Below are positions 8,528 to 16,391 of a DNA stretch of 64,000 bases, piece by piece. Below the pieces are notes generated by a model. That model was not told the DNA's origin, did not search any database, and saw only the letters and a program-made list of their open reading frames with translations. Source of the stretch: Nonlabens xylanidelens. Lineage in GTDB: Bacteria; Bacteroidota; Bacteroidia; Flavobacteriales; Flavobacteriaceae. The stretch is from positions 1 to 64,000 of the forward strand of contig NZ_PTJE01000009.1 of NCBI RefSeq assembly GCF_002934445.1, read 5' to 3'. The position numbers and the translations under genes were made by a program. Numbering within the stretch: position 1 is the first letter of the stretch; every line of letters starts with the position of its first letter.

Positions 8528-8957
8528 AATTATTGTAGATTTTTCCGTTTTCGCGATAAGCGGTTTGCATACCATCTTCACGTCCATTAAGTAGATTCAT
8601 TTCTTTAAAAATAGAACCAGACTTGTAATATTGAGTCTGTTTACCTTGTGCTATACCATTTTCAAATAAAGCTACAGATCTTAAATTCCCATTGCTCCAC
8701 CACGATCTAGTGGTTCCATCTTGTAAACCGTCTTTATAATTAGATTCAAAACTGAGCAACCCTGTTTCAAACCACTTTTTATAAATTCCATTACGTTTAC
8801 CATTAAGGTAGGCGATCTTCTCTGCCATGAAATCATTATTATAATGTTGCACTGCATATCCTGTAAAGGGCTGCTCATTAATAAGAAGAAGCCCTTCATT
8901 AGGTTTTAAAGTCAATTCCTTTTTATCCACTTCTACCAGCTGTATTGAATTCTCCAT
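8436..8957 (-). CDS. MORN/YwqK-repeat lipoprotein
   Basis: The 173-residue frame contains several MORN-like repeats of the form NGxxxGxxxxWxxxG, for example YLNGKRNGIYKKWFETG, YKDGLQDGTTRSWWSNG and YRENGKIYNNYEAKNG. Such proteins are often labelled YwqK-type antitoxins, but the repeat only implies a beta-hairpin scaffold. Codons upstream of the ATG at 8957 stay open and encode IFLFIIALTIGCKND, a convincing lipoprotein signal with Cys. The real protein therefore probably begins near 9023, where no ATG, GTG or TTG exists. The gene lies between the YHYH and SCO1 genes and overlaps the latter. Confidence 0.8.
   Translation of the reverse strand: MENSIQLVEVDKKELTLKPNEGLLLINEQPFTGYAVQHYNNDFMAEKIAYLNGKRNGIYKKWFETGLLSFESNYKDGLQDGTTRSWWSNGNLRSVALFENGIAQGKQTQYYKSGSIFKEMNLLNGREDGMQTAYRENGKIYNNYEAKNGRIFGLKRATLCFNLENQSVVSDTL
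8543..8562. repeat. Degenerate copy of the 16-bp palindrome
   Basis: CCGTTTTCGCGATAAGCGG resembles the palindrome with several mismatches. It lies in the MORN gene, just outside the preferred SCO1 start. Confidence 0.4.
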
Positions 8958-9009
8958 TTGAGAATCATTTTTACAACCTATCGTTAAAGCGATAATAAAT
9001 AAGAATATA

Positions 9010-9867
9010 CTACTGTATGTTATTTGCTGTACCTTGATAATCTCCTGGGAATATGATGTAATACTGACTTAAATATAACTCGTTTTGAATGTGGTAATGA
9101 TACTCTGCAGTAGTTGCGTGCTGCGTTGTAGATGTATGACCGCCAGACGCATCAAGATCTGTAGGATATGTACCTGTAGAGTTACATTTTCTACCGTAGA
9201 TAAAGAAACCATCAGATATAATACCTATCAATGCATCATCATCATCAGAAAAAGCCTTAGGTTCTAAATGGTAATGATAACTCTGTGGACCTGTGTGTGC
9301 AGCTGTATAATCTAGAGAACCTACTGCATTATCAAGAGGTACATTAGGACCTTCTTCATCATTATAAATAACAGAACCACTTACAGCAATTCCTATAGCA
9401 CCTAATCCTGTAGCAGATGAACTAGAAGCTAACGCTGGAGATGCAGGAACCGTTAATGTGTAAGAACCATTAAAATCGTCAATATTACCAGGTGCCATTT
9501 CTGCCTCACTAGTTACAGTAGGGTCTACATATAATACGTGATCTGTAGCCGCTGGCCCAGTTACTACCACGTTTCCATCTGGACCTGTTAAAGAACGTGT
9601 GTTTGTATTAGACCAGTATGGAGAAGTATGATTAGGCAAACCGTTAGTTTCTATAACAAAATTAGAACCACTTACCATCGCTGTCACATTATTAGAATCA
9701 AAGTCTGTAAAGGCAGCGTGTAATTCTGTAGTGGCAACACCACCGTCATCATCTGTAGGAGTGCCTGATGACGCATCGTCGTCAGACCCACATGAAGTTA
9801 ATAGAGCTCCTGAAGTTAACCCTAGTACTAGTAGGTTCAACATTAATTTTTTTGAAAGTAATTTCAT
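9010..9867 (-). CDS. YHYH-domain lipoprotein
   Basis: From ATG at 9867 the product starts with a lipoprotein signal ending in LLTSC, followed by an acidic linker (GSDDDASSGTPTDDDGG). The C-terminal half carries the YHYH signature twice, in PQSYHYHLEP and TAEYHYHIQNE, with FFIYGRKC between them. YHYH proteins are secreted proteins of unknown biochemical role. The histidine clusters suggest metal binding, which fits the neighbouring SCO1 copper protein, but that is inference. An upstream in-frame ATG at 9909 would place 14 extra residues before the signal and is unlikely. It leads the YHYH-MORN-SCO1 run. Confidence 0.9.
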   Translation of the reverse strand: MKLLSKKLMLNLLVLGLTSGALLTSCGSDDDASSGTPTDDDGGVATTELHAAFTDFDSNNVTAMVSGSNFVIETNGLPNHTSPYWSNTNTRSLTGPDGNVVVTGPAATDHVLYVDPTVTSEAEMAPGNIDDFNGSYTLTVPASPALASSSSATGLGAIGIAVSGSVIYNDEEGPNVPLDNAVGSLDYTAAHTGPQSYHYHLEPKAFSDDDDALIGIISDGFFIYGRKCNSTGTYPTDLDASGGHTSTTQHATTAEYHYHIQNELYLSQYYIIFPGDYQGTANNIQ

Positions 9868-9961
9868 AGTCAATAATTTTAAGTGAAAGAGGTACTTCCC
9901 GTACGTCATTAAACAATTAGACTTACAAAATACATAAAGGTTTAATTAATTCTTAAATAAA

Positions 9962-10411
9962 TTATAAAATATTAATCTTAACAGTTATTTTAATCTTAAA
10001 ATTAATAGAATTTGCAATAAAACAAAGTTGGTGTGCTTTTTCATGCAAGCTTATCGCTAGAGATTTTTGATCGCTATTTTTAATAGTAACTACAGGATTT
10101 AACTGGACTGTTTTAAAACCGCCACTAGCATCAGGATGTAACTCGAGTATTCCATTTGCTGTGTCTTTATAGCCCATAATTTCTATCCCTTCCTGCTGGC
10201 ATACATAGAAGTAAGACATCATATGACAGGAAGAAAGTGCGCTAAGTAGTAAATCTTCTGGATTACGTTTATCTGGCTCGCCTTTAAATTCTCTAGCGGC
10301 GCTGACGTTTATACTCTCCTTTCCATCAATTGTAGAAGTATGAGTTTTAGGATTAACAAATTGATTTTTTTGCCATTGGGTATGGACTTCAAAATGAAAT
10401 TCCTTTTTCAT
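9962..10411 (-). CDS. OsmC/Ohr family peroxiredoxin-like protein
   Basis: OsmC-family proteins reduce organic hydroperoxides with two cysteines. Here the pair is seen in ALSSCHMMSYF (near residue 62) and HQLCFIANS (near 130), the usual positions for a protein of 149 residues. NPEDLLLSALSSC is the family hallmark. There is no signal peptide, so it acts in the cytosol. It lies 6 bp downstream of the PAP2 phosphatase gene on the same strand and probably forms an operon with it and the small acidic protein gene. Confidence 0.92.
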   Translation of the reverse strand: MKKEFHFEVHTQWQKNQFVNPKTHTSTIDGKESINVSAAREFKGEPDKRNPEDLLLSALSSCHMMSYFYVCQQEGIEIMGYKDTANGILELHPDASGGFKTVQLNPVVTIKNSDQKSLAISLHEKAHQLCFIANSINFKIKITVKINIL

Positions 10412-10417
10412 CTATTT

Positions 10418-10996
10418 TTAAATTATCGTTGTAGATATTCCGTATCTCGCTTTCGCGAAAGCGTAAAACCAGACAAAAATTAAACCTAAAATAAGCCCCA
10501 TAAAAGCGCCCATAAGCACATCTCCTAAATAGTGAACCCCTAGGTAGACACGGCTATAGGCTACTAATACTGACCAGACGATCATAACTATACCTATCGT
10601 TTTATGTTTTCTCTTTAATAGAAACCACAAGAATGTGGCTAGCGCAACGGCGCTGCTGGCATGACCACTATAAAACCCATAAGTACCGCCACTCTTACCT
10701 ACTTTAGAAATAAGTCCTTCTAATGCTGGCTCTCTAAAAGGGCGGAATCTTTCCATGCTGTCTTTAAAGAAACTAGCTAGTTGATCGCTACAGGTTATTA
10801 GTAACGCTATAGCTATTAATGCAATAACTAGATTGCGTGTACCCAGTTTCTTATATAAAATATATAAAACAAAGAGATATAAAGGAATCGCGTACAGCTT
10901 ATGGGTGATAACGTTGAAGAATAAATCTACAGCATCATTACCCCAGTCGTTAAGAAAAAGTGTCGCGTCCCAGTCTAATTGTTTGATATCTTCCAT
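10418..10996 (-). CDS. PAP2-family membrane phosphatase
   Basis: An integral membrane phosphatase of 192 residues with all three PAP2 motifs: KDSMERFRP (K-x6-RP), FYSGHAS and SRVYLGVHYLGD (SR-x5-H-x3-D). About five hydrophobic segments surround them. Such enzymes dephosphorylate lipid phosphates such as undecaprenyl pyrophosphate or phosphatidic acid at the outer face of the inner membrane. The exact lipid is not determined by sequence. Its start directly follows the stop of the small acidic protein gene. A palindrome copy encodes AFAKA near the C terminus. Confidence 0.92.
   Translation of the reverse strand: MEDIKQLDWDATLFLNDWGNDAVDLFFNVITHKLYAIPLYLFVLYILYKKLGTRNLVIALIAIALLITCSDQLASFFKDSMERFRPFREPALEGLISKVGKSGGTYGFYSGHASSAVALATFLWFLLKRKHKTIGIVMIVWSVLVAYSRVYLGVHYLGDVLMGAFMGLILGLIFVWFYAFAKARYGISTTII
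10448..10463. repeat. Palindrome copy inside the PAP2 gene
   Basis: A perfect 16-mer encoding AFAKAR in the cytoplasmic C-terminal tail, after the last membrane segment. Confidence 0.95.
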
Positions 10997-11224
10997 TTAC
11001 TTTTCGTAAAGTTCCATTTGCTCATCATAGAATCTGCTCGCTTCTTCGATAAGATTTTTAGTTTCTTCTTCTAGCTCCTCAGCATCTTCTTTAGTCACCT
11101 CTTCTAGAAACTCTACCTCATCATCTTTAAGGTTGATGATAAATCTTGGGTAATCTAGGTGAATGACAAAAATATCTTCAGGATAATGAACGTTATCGCC
11201 CATAAGAAATCTAGGAAGTTCCAT
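10997..11224 (-). CDS. Small conserved acidic protein
   Basis: The 75-residue protein has a mixed N-terminal half (YPEDIFVIHLDYPRFIIN) and a strongly acidic, probably helical C-terminal half (EEVTKEDAEELEEETKNLIEEA). No known motif is recognised. Its stop abuts the PAP2 start with no gap, so translation of the two is probably coupled. It is divergent from lptB with about 140 bp between. Proteins like this recur beside PAP2 genes in flavobacteria as far as I recall, but no role is known. Confidence 0.75.
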   Translation of the reverse strand: MELPRFLMGDNVHYPEDIFVIHLDYPRFIINLKDDEVEFLEEVTKEDAEELEEETKNLIEEASRFYDEQMELYEK

Positions 11225-11366
11225 TAGTTGTTTTTATTAGGTAAAAATATCGTTTTAGTATCGATTAATCTCTTTTAAAACCAGCTTTACCTTATTTAAT
11301 GATGCAATCTAATAAATTCTGAATATAGAATTCACTATATAGAATTGAAAAAACTAAATTTGTTCC

Positions 11367-12113
11367 ATGCGAAAGAAACTAAGAGCTGATAATTTACAGA
11401 AATCCTATAAAGGTCGTCCGGTAGTTAAGGGCGTGTCTTATGAAGTGAATCAAGGAGAAATAGTAGGATTATTAGGACCTAACGGTGCTGGTAAAACCAC
11501 TTCTTTTTACATGACAGTAGGACTGGTAAAACCTACTGGTGGTGACGTGTGGCTGGACGATAAAAAAATCACACAATACCCTATGTACAAACGTGCGCAA
11601 AATGGTATAGGTTATCTAGCACAAGAGGCTTCTATCTTTAGAAAATTAACCGTAGAAGAAAATATACTAGGTGTATTACAACTGACTGACCTTTCTAAGA
11701 AAGAACAAAAAGAACGTTGTGAAAAACTTCTAGAAGAATTTAGTTTGCAAGACCGTCGCAATAGAAATGGTGATTTATTAAGTGGTGGTGAGCGACGCCG
11801 TACAGAAATAGCTCGCGCGCTAGCAACAGACCCTACTTTTATATTACTAGATGAGCCGTTTGCAGGTGTAGATCCAGTTGCGGTAGAAGACATACAGAGA
11901 ATAGTTGCACAACTGACTAAGAAAAACATAGGTATTCTTATTACTGACCATAACGTGCAAGAAACGCTCGCTATTACTGACCGCACGTACTTAATGTTTG
12001 AAGGTAAAATACTAAAACACGGTTCTCCAGAAGAACTTGCTGAAGATGAAGTGGTACGTAGAGTTTATTTAGGACAGAATTTTGAATTGAGAAAGAAGAA
12101 GATTTTTGAGTAG
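11367..12113 (+). CDS. lptB: LPS export ABC transporter ATP-binding protein LptB
   Basis: This cytoplasmic ATPase powers lipopolysaccharide extraction from the inner membrane with LptFG. The Walker [10 protein letters not shown] is at about 37-45, the signature is [15 protein letters not shown], the Walker B is [12 protein letters not shown], and the switch His is in ITDHN. The C-terminal [10 protein letters not shown] is typical of LptB. The 248-residue length is normal. A TAAATTTG -7-like element sits only 5 bp before the ATG, implying a very short leader if it is used. The permease genes are elsewhere. Confidence 0.95.
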   Translation: MRKKLRADNLQKSYKGRPVVKGVSYEVNQGEIVGLLGPNGAGKTTSFYMTVGLVKPTGGDVWLDDKKITQYPMYKRAQNGIGYLAQEASIFRKLTVEENILGVLQLTDLSKKEQKERCEKLLEEFSLQDRRNRNGDLLSGGERRRTEIARALATDPTFILLDEPFAGVDPVAVEDIQRIVAQLTKKNIGILITDHNVQETLAITDRTYLMFEGKILKHGSPEELAEDEVVRRVYLGQNFELRKKKIFE

Positions 12114-12146
12114 AAATCATTTGTTTGAAAAATCTAATATTTAAGT

Positions 12147-12743
12147 ATGGGCCTAGATTCTGTTGAATTATTAGTTACTGTTGAGAGAAAATTTAAGATT
12201 GAAATACCGAACCAGGAAAGTGAAAGAATAAATACAGTACAAGAATTTGTAAATTCCGTATTTGATAAAATTAATATCGCTACAATAAATGAAGAGTCAA
12301 TCAAAGAAAATGTTTTTTTAAGGCTTATAAAATGTCTAAATCAATTGGGGATTTCATGTTCTCCATTGGATGGTAATATTCTTATTAAAGATTTATTTAT
12401 AACATCTCACTTGCATGACCTTTGGACACGTTTACAGTTTTCCCTCGAATTATTTCTACCAGCATTATCCGATAATGACATAGATCCAAATCTAGATACA
12501 CACGTAAAAATTTTCGGCTTTAAAACTATTAAACGCAATCAACCTATAACATCTGGGACTTTAAATCAATTAGTGGATTGGATTATTTCTATAAATTTTG
12601 AAAGTCTTATTAATTTCAATTCTATCTCCAATCTATATGAGATAGAAAGAACCATTTGCGGTTTAATAAATAGAAATATCGGAATACCAATTAACGAGAT
12701 TGAAATGCATCACTCAATAAATGCTGACTTAGGAATAGATTGA
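12147..12743 (+). CDS. Acyl-carrier-like protein with split (permuted) ends
   Basis: The 198-residue protein begins MGLDSVELLVTVERKFKIEI, the second half of an acyl carrier protein from the phosphopantetheine serine (Ser5) through helices II-IV. It ends IGIPINEIEMHHSINADLGID, which reads like the first half of an acyl carrier protein up to the residue before that serine. The middle (about 50-150) is unassigned, with a segment QPITSGTLNQLVDWIISINF. In-frame stops rule out an N-terminal extension, and the stop TGA abuts the stop of the convergent pssA gene. It could be a permuted carrier, two partial carriers, or a decayed remnant. Base composition is more A+T-rich than lptB. Confidence 0.7.
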   Translation: MGLDSVELLVTVERKFKIEIPNQESERINTVQEFVNSVFDKINIATINEESIKENVFLRLIKCLNQLGISCSPLDGNILIKDLFITSHLHDLWTRLQFSLELFLPALSDNDIDPNLDTHVKIFGFKTIKRNQPITSGTLNQLVDWIISINFESLINFNSISNLYEIERTICGLINRNIGIPINEIEMHHSINADLGID

Positions 12744-13508
12744 TTATTGATTTGCCTTCTTCTTACTCATCACATTATTCACCACACTCATCAAAATATA
12801 AATGACAATAATGCAAGGCACTGCATAAATTTGAAGCGTTGCTATCAATGTAATACACAAAGCGATAAAAATCCAGCGTATTTCATTTCCTTTCCAGCCG
12901 AAGCTTTTAAACTTTAAAGCAAATAGAGGCAATTCTGCATTAAGAATATAAACACTGAAAAGAGTGATAATGGTTAATACATAAGGATTAGTCAGCGCCT
13001 CTGTAACCCAGCCAGCGTTATAATCTTGTGCGATAATACCTAATGAAATAATCAAAATCGCATTTGCCGGTGTCGGTACTCCTATAAAAGAATCAGTCTG
13101 TCTGGTATCTATATTGAATTTGGCCAGTCGGTAACAACTACCTAAAGTGATTAAAAAACCTATTACTGGCACAAATGGATGTGCATACCACTGCTCTGGT
13201 GATGGTGCCTCAAAACTTGTTATCGTATTTGTCAGGTTATATCCTACAGCATCGCTCAACATTTGATACATGACTATTCCTGGTACAAGACCACTAGTAA
13301 CCATATCTGCAAGAGAGTCCAGTTGTTTACCTAGCTCGCTAGAAACGTGGAGCAATCTCGCGGCAAGACCATCAAAAAAGTCAAAAAATATTCCAGCTGC
13401 TACAAAAATCCCAGCCAGAATAAGCTGGTCATTAAACGCATAAATAGCTCCTATACATCCACAAAGCAGATTCAATAATGTAATAATATTAGGTACCCAA
13501 TTCTTCAT
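12744..13508 (-). CDS. pssA: CDP-diacylglycerol-serine O-phosphatidyltransferase
   Basis: This integral membrane enzyme makes phosphatidylserine, the precursor of phosphatidylethanolamine, from CDP-diacylglycerol and serine. The CDP-alcohol phosphotransferase motif is complete: Asp43, Asp46-Gly47, Ala50-Arg51, Gly60, Asp64 and Asp68. Several hydrophobic helices follow, and the length is 254 residues. It is convergent with the acyl-carrier-like gene with no spacer, and divergent from the PorV-like gene. The partner decarboxylase is not in this window. Confidence 0.93.
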   Translation of the reverse strand: MKNWVPNIITLLNLLCGCIGAIYAFNDQLILAGIFVAAGIFFDFFDGLAARLLHVSSELGKQLDSLADMVTSGLVPGIVMYQMLSDAVGYNLTNTITSFEAPSPEQWYAHPFVPVIGFLITLGSCYRLAKFNIDTRQTDSFIGVPTPANAILIISLGIIAQDYNAGWVTEALTNPYVLTIITLFSVYILNAELPLFALKFKSFGWKGNEIRWIFIALCITLIATLQIYAVPCIIVIYILMSVVNNVMSKKKANQ

Positions 13509-13625
13509 GATACAAATATGCAGTTTTTTACTGATGTGTTTTGCCTACTTTTGAGGCAATATCCACAGATTATCATAGTTATTAACTCAGAAACTAAGAT
13601 ATTTGTGACTTACTAAAATTTGTAC

Positions 13626-14696
13626 TTGAAAAATTATTACTTTTTACTATTTGCTTTATGCTCTGTATGTGCCCAAGCGCAGACATCTAGAGCCTATTCT
13701 AACGAATTTTTAAATATAGGAGTAGATGCCGCAGCTCTAGGAATGAGTAATGCTGTCGTGGCTAGTACAGATAATGTAAATTCTGTTTACTGGAATCCTG
13801 CTGGATTAATAAGAATGGAAGAGCAAGAACTATCCTTAATGCACTCGAGCTACTTTGCTAACATTGCTCAATTTAATTATGGAGCATATGCCATGCCTAT
13901 AGACGATCAAAGTGCTTTTGGCTTTTCTGTTATACGATTTTCTGTAGATGACATTTTAAATACCACACAGCTTATAGACGATCAAGGAAATATAAACTAC
14001 GATCGTATTTCTACCTTTTCTACCGCAGACTGGGCTTTTACATTCTCCTATGCTAGAGAGTCAAAACTAGATGGTTTTTCTTATGGCGCAAATGCCAAAG
14101 TTATACGCCGTGTCATAGGTGAATTTGCAAGCTCATGGGGTTTTGGATTTGATGTAGGGTTACAATTTAAACGTGGCGACTGGCAGGTAGGTTTTATGGC
14201 ACGCGACATTACAACTACCTACAACACATGGGCTATTGATGAAGAGAAGTTTGCCGAAATAAGCGGTGCTGTAGAAAATCAGAATCAGGAATTACCAGAA
14301 ACTACCGAGATTACATTACCTAAATTACAGCTAGGTCTAGCGAGAACATTTACATTTCACTACGACCACGTTCTTACTGCCGAGGTTGATCTGAACATGC
14401 GATTTATACAAACTAATGATATTATTTCTAGCAGTGCCGTAAGTGCTACACCAGCGCTAGGTCTAGAATATGGATTTACCGACTTAGTATTTGTGCGTGC
14501 AGGAGTAGGTAATTTTCAAAACGTGCAACAACTAGACGGTAACGACAGTGTCACCTTTCAACCTAATATAGGTATAGGTTTTAAGTACAAAGGAATCGCA
14601 GTAGACTATGCACTTACCGATATAGGAGATTCTAGCGAGGCGTTGTATTCTAATGTCTTTTCAGTCAATATCGACCTATCTGTTTTCAGTAAGTAA
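13626..14696 (+). CDS. PorV/PorQ family outer-membrane barrel protein
   Basis: The protein is secreted (signal peptide MKNYYFLLFALCSVCAQAQ) and then reads as a FadL-like barrel of about 335 residues. The family start is NIGVDAAALGMSNAVVASTDNVNSVYWNPAG, and aromatic beta-strands run to the C terminus. PorV and PorQ belong to the type IX secretion apparatus; this shorter relative is usually called PorV/PorQ family, and its exact role is unproved. I choose the TTG at 13626 because it places Lys directly before the hydrophobic core. A TTG two codons earlier (13620) is possible. It precedes lnt by 69 bp. Confidence 0.88.
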   Translation: MKNYYFLLFALCSVCAQAQTSRAYSNEFLNIGVDAAALGMSNAVVASTDNVNSVYWNPAGLIRMEEQELSLMHSSYFANIAQFNYGAYAMPIDDQSAFGFSVIRFSVDDILNTTQLIDDQGNINYDRISTFSTADWAFTFSYARESKLDGFSYGANAKVIRRVIGEFASSWGFGFDVGLQFKRGDWQVGFMARDITTTYNTWAIDEEKFAEISGAVENQNQELPETTEITLPKLQLGLARTFTFHYDHVLTAEVDLNMRFIQTNDIISSSAVSATPALGLEYGFTDLVFVRAGVGNFQNVQQLDGNDSVTFQPNIGIGFKYKGIAVDYALTDIGDSSEALYSNVFSVNIDLSVFSK

Positions 14697-14765
14697 GAGA
14701 TTAACTTCCTATTCGATTTTTAATTATATGCAAAGACCTTAACTTAGCAACAGATTAATTTATAC

Positions 14766-16391
14766 ATGAAACTTACCAGCATATTACTAGCCATTTTATC
14801 AGGAATTCTATTATGGTTAGGATGGCCTACTTATGGGTTTGCAGGGCTATTATTTGTCGCATTTGTGCCATTACTTATTTCAGAACGTAAATTGCGTTTA
14901 AGCGATGGTAAAAAAATCGCTGGAAAAGTATTCTTACACTCCTATCTTACTTTTTTCATTTGGAATATCGCAACAACATACTGGTTGTATTTCTCCACGC
15001 CATTTGGTATGTGGTTTGCTGTTTTAGTAAATACAGCGTTAATGAGTCTGGTTTTCTTAGGTTATCATTACCTAGCTAGAAAAGCAACACAAGGCGCAGC
15101 ACTTACCTTTCTCGCCTGTTTATGGATCAGTTTTGAGAGATTGCATTTGGACTGGGATTTTTCATGGCCTTGGCTCAATTTAGGTAACGGTTTTAGCGAG
15201 ACTACCTCTTGGATTCAGTGGTATGAGTATACTGGTACCTTTGGCGGTTCTTTATGGATATGGCTGGTTAATATATTTATTTTTATTGCTCTGTTACGCT
15301 TTCGCGAAAGCGGACTTACCACAAAGCGCAAATTCATTATCAAACGCTCTCTAGTACTTACAGCTATAGTCATAGTTCCTATACTTATTTCACAGGCCCT
15401 AGTCATAGATAGCATACCTTTTCAAAAAGGTGATGGTACAAATGTCGTGATCGTACAACCTAATATTGATCCATATCAGGAGAAATATTACCTCACTAAC
15501 GATAGTATTATTCAAACTATCATGAGTCTGGCAAAACCAGAAATGGACCAGTTTACCGATCTAATTATTACACCAGAAACCGTACTAGCAGATGACGTAC
15601 GGCTGAATAACCTCACTCAACTTAAATTCCACCCTACAGTACTTTCCGTAAGACAAGAATTATACGATTACCCTAATACCAATTATCTAGGTGGTATTTC
15701 TATAGATGAAGTGTTTACAGATAAACGTAGAGCGACCGGTCAGACTAATTTATTTAGAGATGGGAGAACGCTTTACAACAGTTACAATAGCGCTATGTTT
15801 CTATCTGCTAGTGGCTCTTTAGGATTGTATAATAAATCAAAACTAGTCGTAGGTGTTGAAAATTTCCCCTACAAGAGTATACTGCAACCTATTTTAGGTG
15901 ACGCTATGCTAGATTTAGGCGGTACCGTTTCTACTAAGACTACTCAAGAAGATAGAACTGTATTTACGGCTATCGATTCTACCGTGATCGCTCCGGTAAT
16001 ATGCTACGAGTCTGTTTATGGAGATTACGTAACTGATTATGTGAAAAATGGCGCACAAATTTTAGCCATTATTACTAATGATGCCTGGTGGAATGATACA
16101 CAAGGACACAAACAACATTTAAGTCTGGCTAGATTGCGAGCTATCGAGAATAGAAGATGGATAGCACGTAGTGCAAACACAGGTATAAGCGCTATAATAG
16201 ATGATCGTGGTGCTATTAAACAATCACTAGGTTATGAAAAGCAAGGTATTTTAAAAGGAACGTTACTCCCTAAAACAGAGCTCACATTTTACACCACTCA
16301 TGGAGATTATATTGCTAGAATAGCCACAGTAATGGGATTGTTTGTACTTCTCTTCAGTATTTTTAGAAGAGGAAAAATGAAGCGAAAATAA
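14766..16391 (+). CDS. lnt: Apolipoprotein N-acyltransferase
   Basis: Lnt transfers the third acyl chain to lipoproteins at the periplasmic face of the inner membrane. The first 200 residues give about seven membrane helices. The nitrilase domain has the Glu-Lys-Cys triad in ITPETVLA (Glu near 270), LYNKSKLV (Lys near 355) and VICYESVYGD (Cys near 412). A last helix closes the C terminus. The many lipoproteins in this window would be substrates. The palindrome encodes RFRESG (near 178-183) in the loop between the membrane domain and the catalytic domain. Its stop touches the stop of the convergent sugar transferase gene. Confidence 0.95.
   Translation: MKLTSILLAILSGILLWLGWPTYGFAGLLFVAFVPLLISERKLRLSDGKKIAGKVFLHSYLTFFIWNIATTYWLYFSTPFGMWFAVLVNTALMSLVFLGYHYLARKATQGAALTFLACLWISFERLHLDWDFSWPWLNLGNGFSETTSWIQWYEYTGTFGGSLWIWLVNIFIFIALLRFRESGLTTKRKFIIKRSLVLTAIVIVPILISQALVIDSIPFQKGDGTNVVIVQPNIDPYQEKYYLTNDSIIQTIMSLAKPEMDQFTDLIITPETVLADDVRLNNLTQLKFHPTVLSVRQELYDYPNTNYLGGISIDEVFTDKRRATGQTNLFRDGRTLYNSYNSAMFLSASGSLGLYNKSKLVVGVENFPYKSILQPILGDAMLDLGGTVSTKTTQEDRTVFTAIDSTVIAPVICYESVYGDYVTDYVKNGAQILAIITNDAWWNDTQGHKQHLSLARLRAIENRRWIARSANTGISAIIDDRGAIKQSLGYEKQGILKGTLLPKTELTFYTTHGDYIARIATVMGLFVLLFSIFRRGKMKRK
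15297..15312. repeat. Palindrome copy inside lnt
   Basis: A perfect 16-mer, read in the frame RFRES, in a polar loop between membrane helices. Confidence 0.95.

Noticed and set aside
8436-8957. MORN protein as an antitoxin with a toxin partner
   Set aside because: No toxin-like gene lies beside it, and its signal peptide puts it in the envelope.
9085-9267. 60-codon plus-strand frame opposite the YHYH gene
   Set aside because: Cysteine/isoleucine-rich shadow within a recognised protein domain.
11612-11986. 124-codon frame opposite lptB
   Set aside because: Serine-rich antisense shadow of the ATPase signature region.
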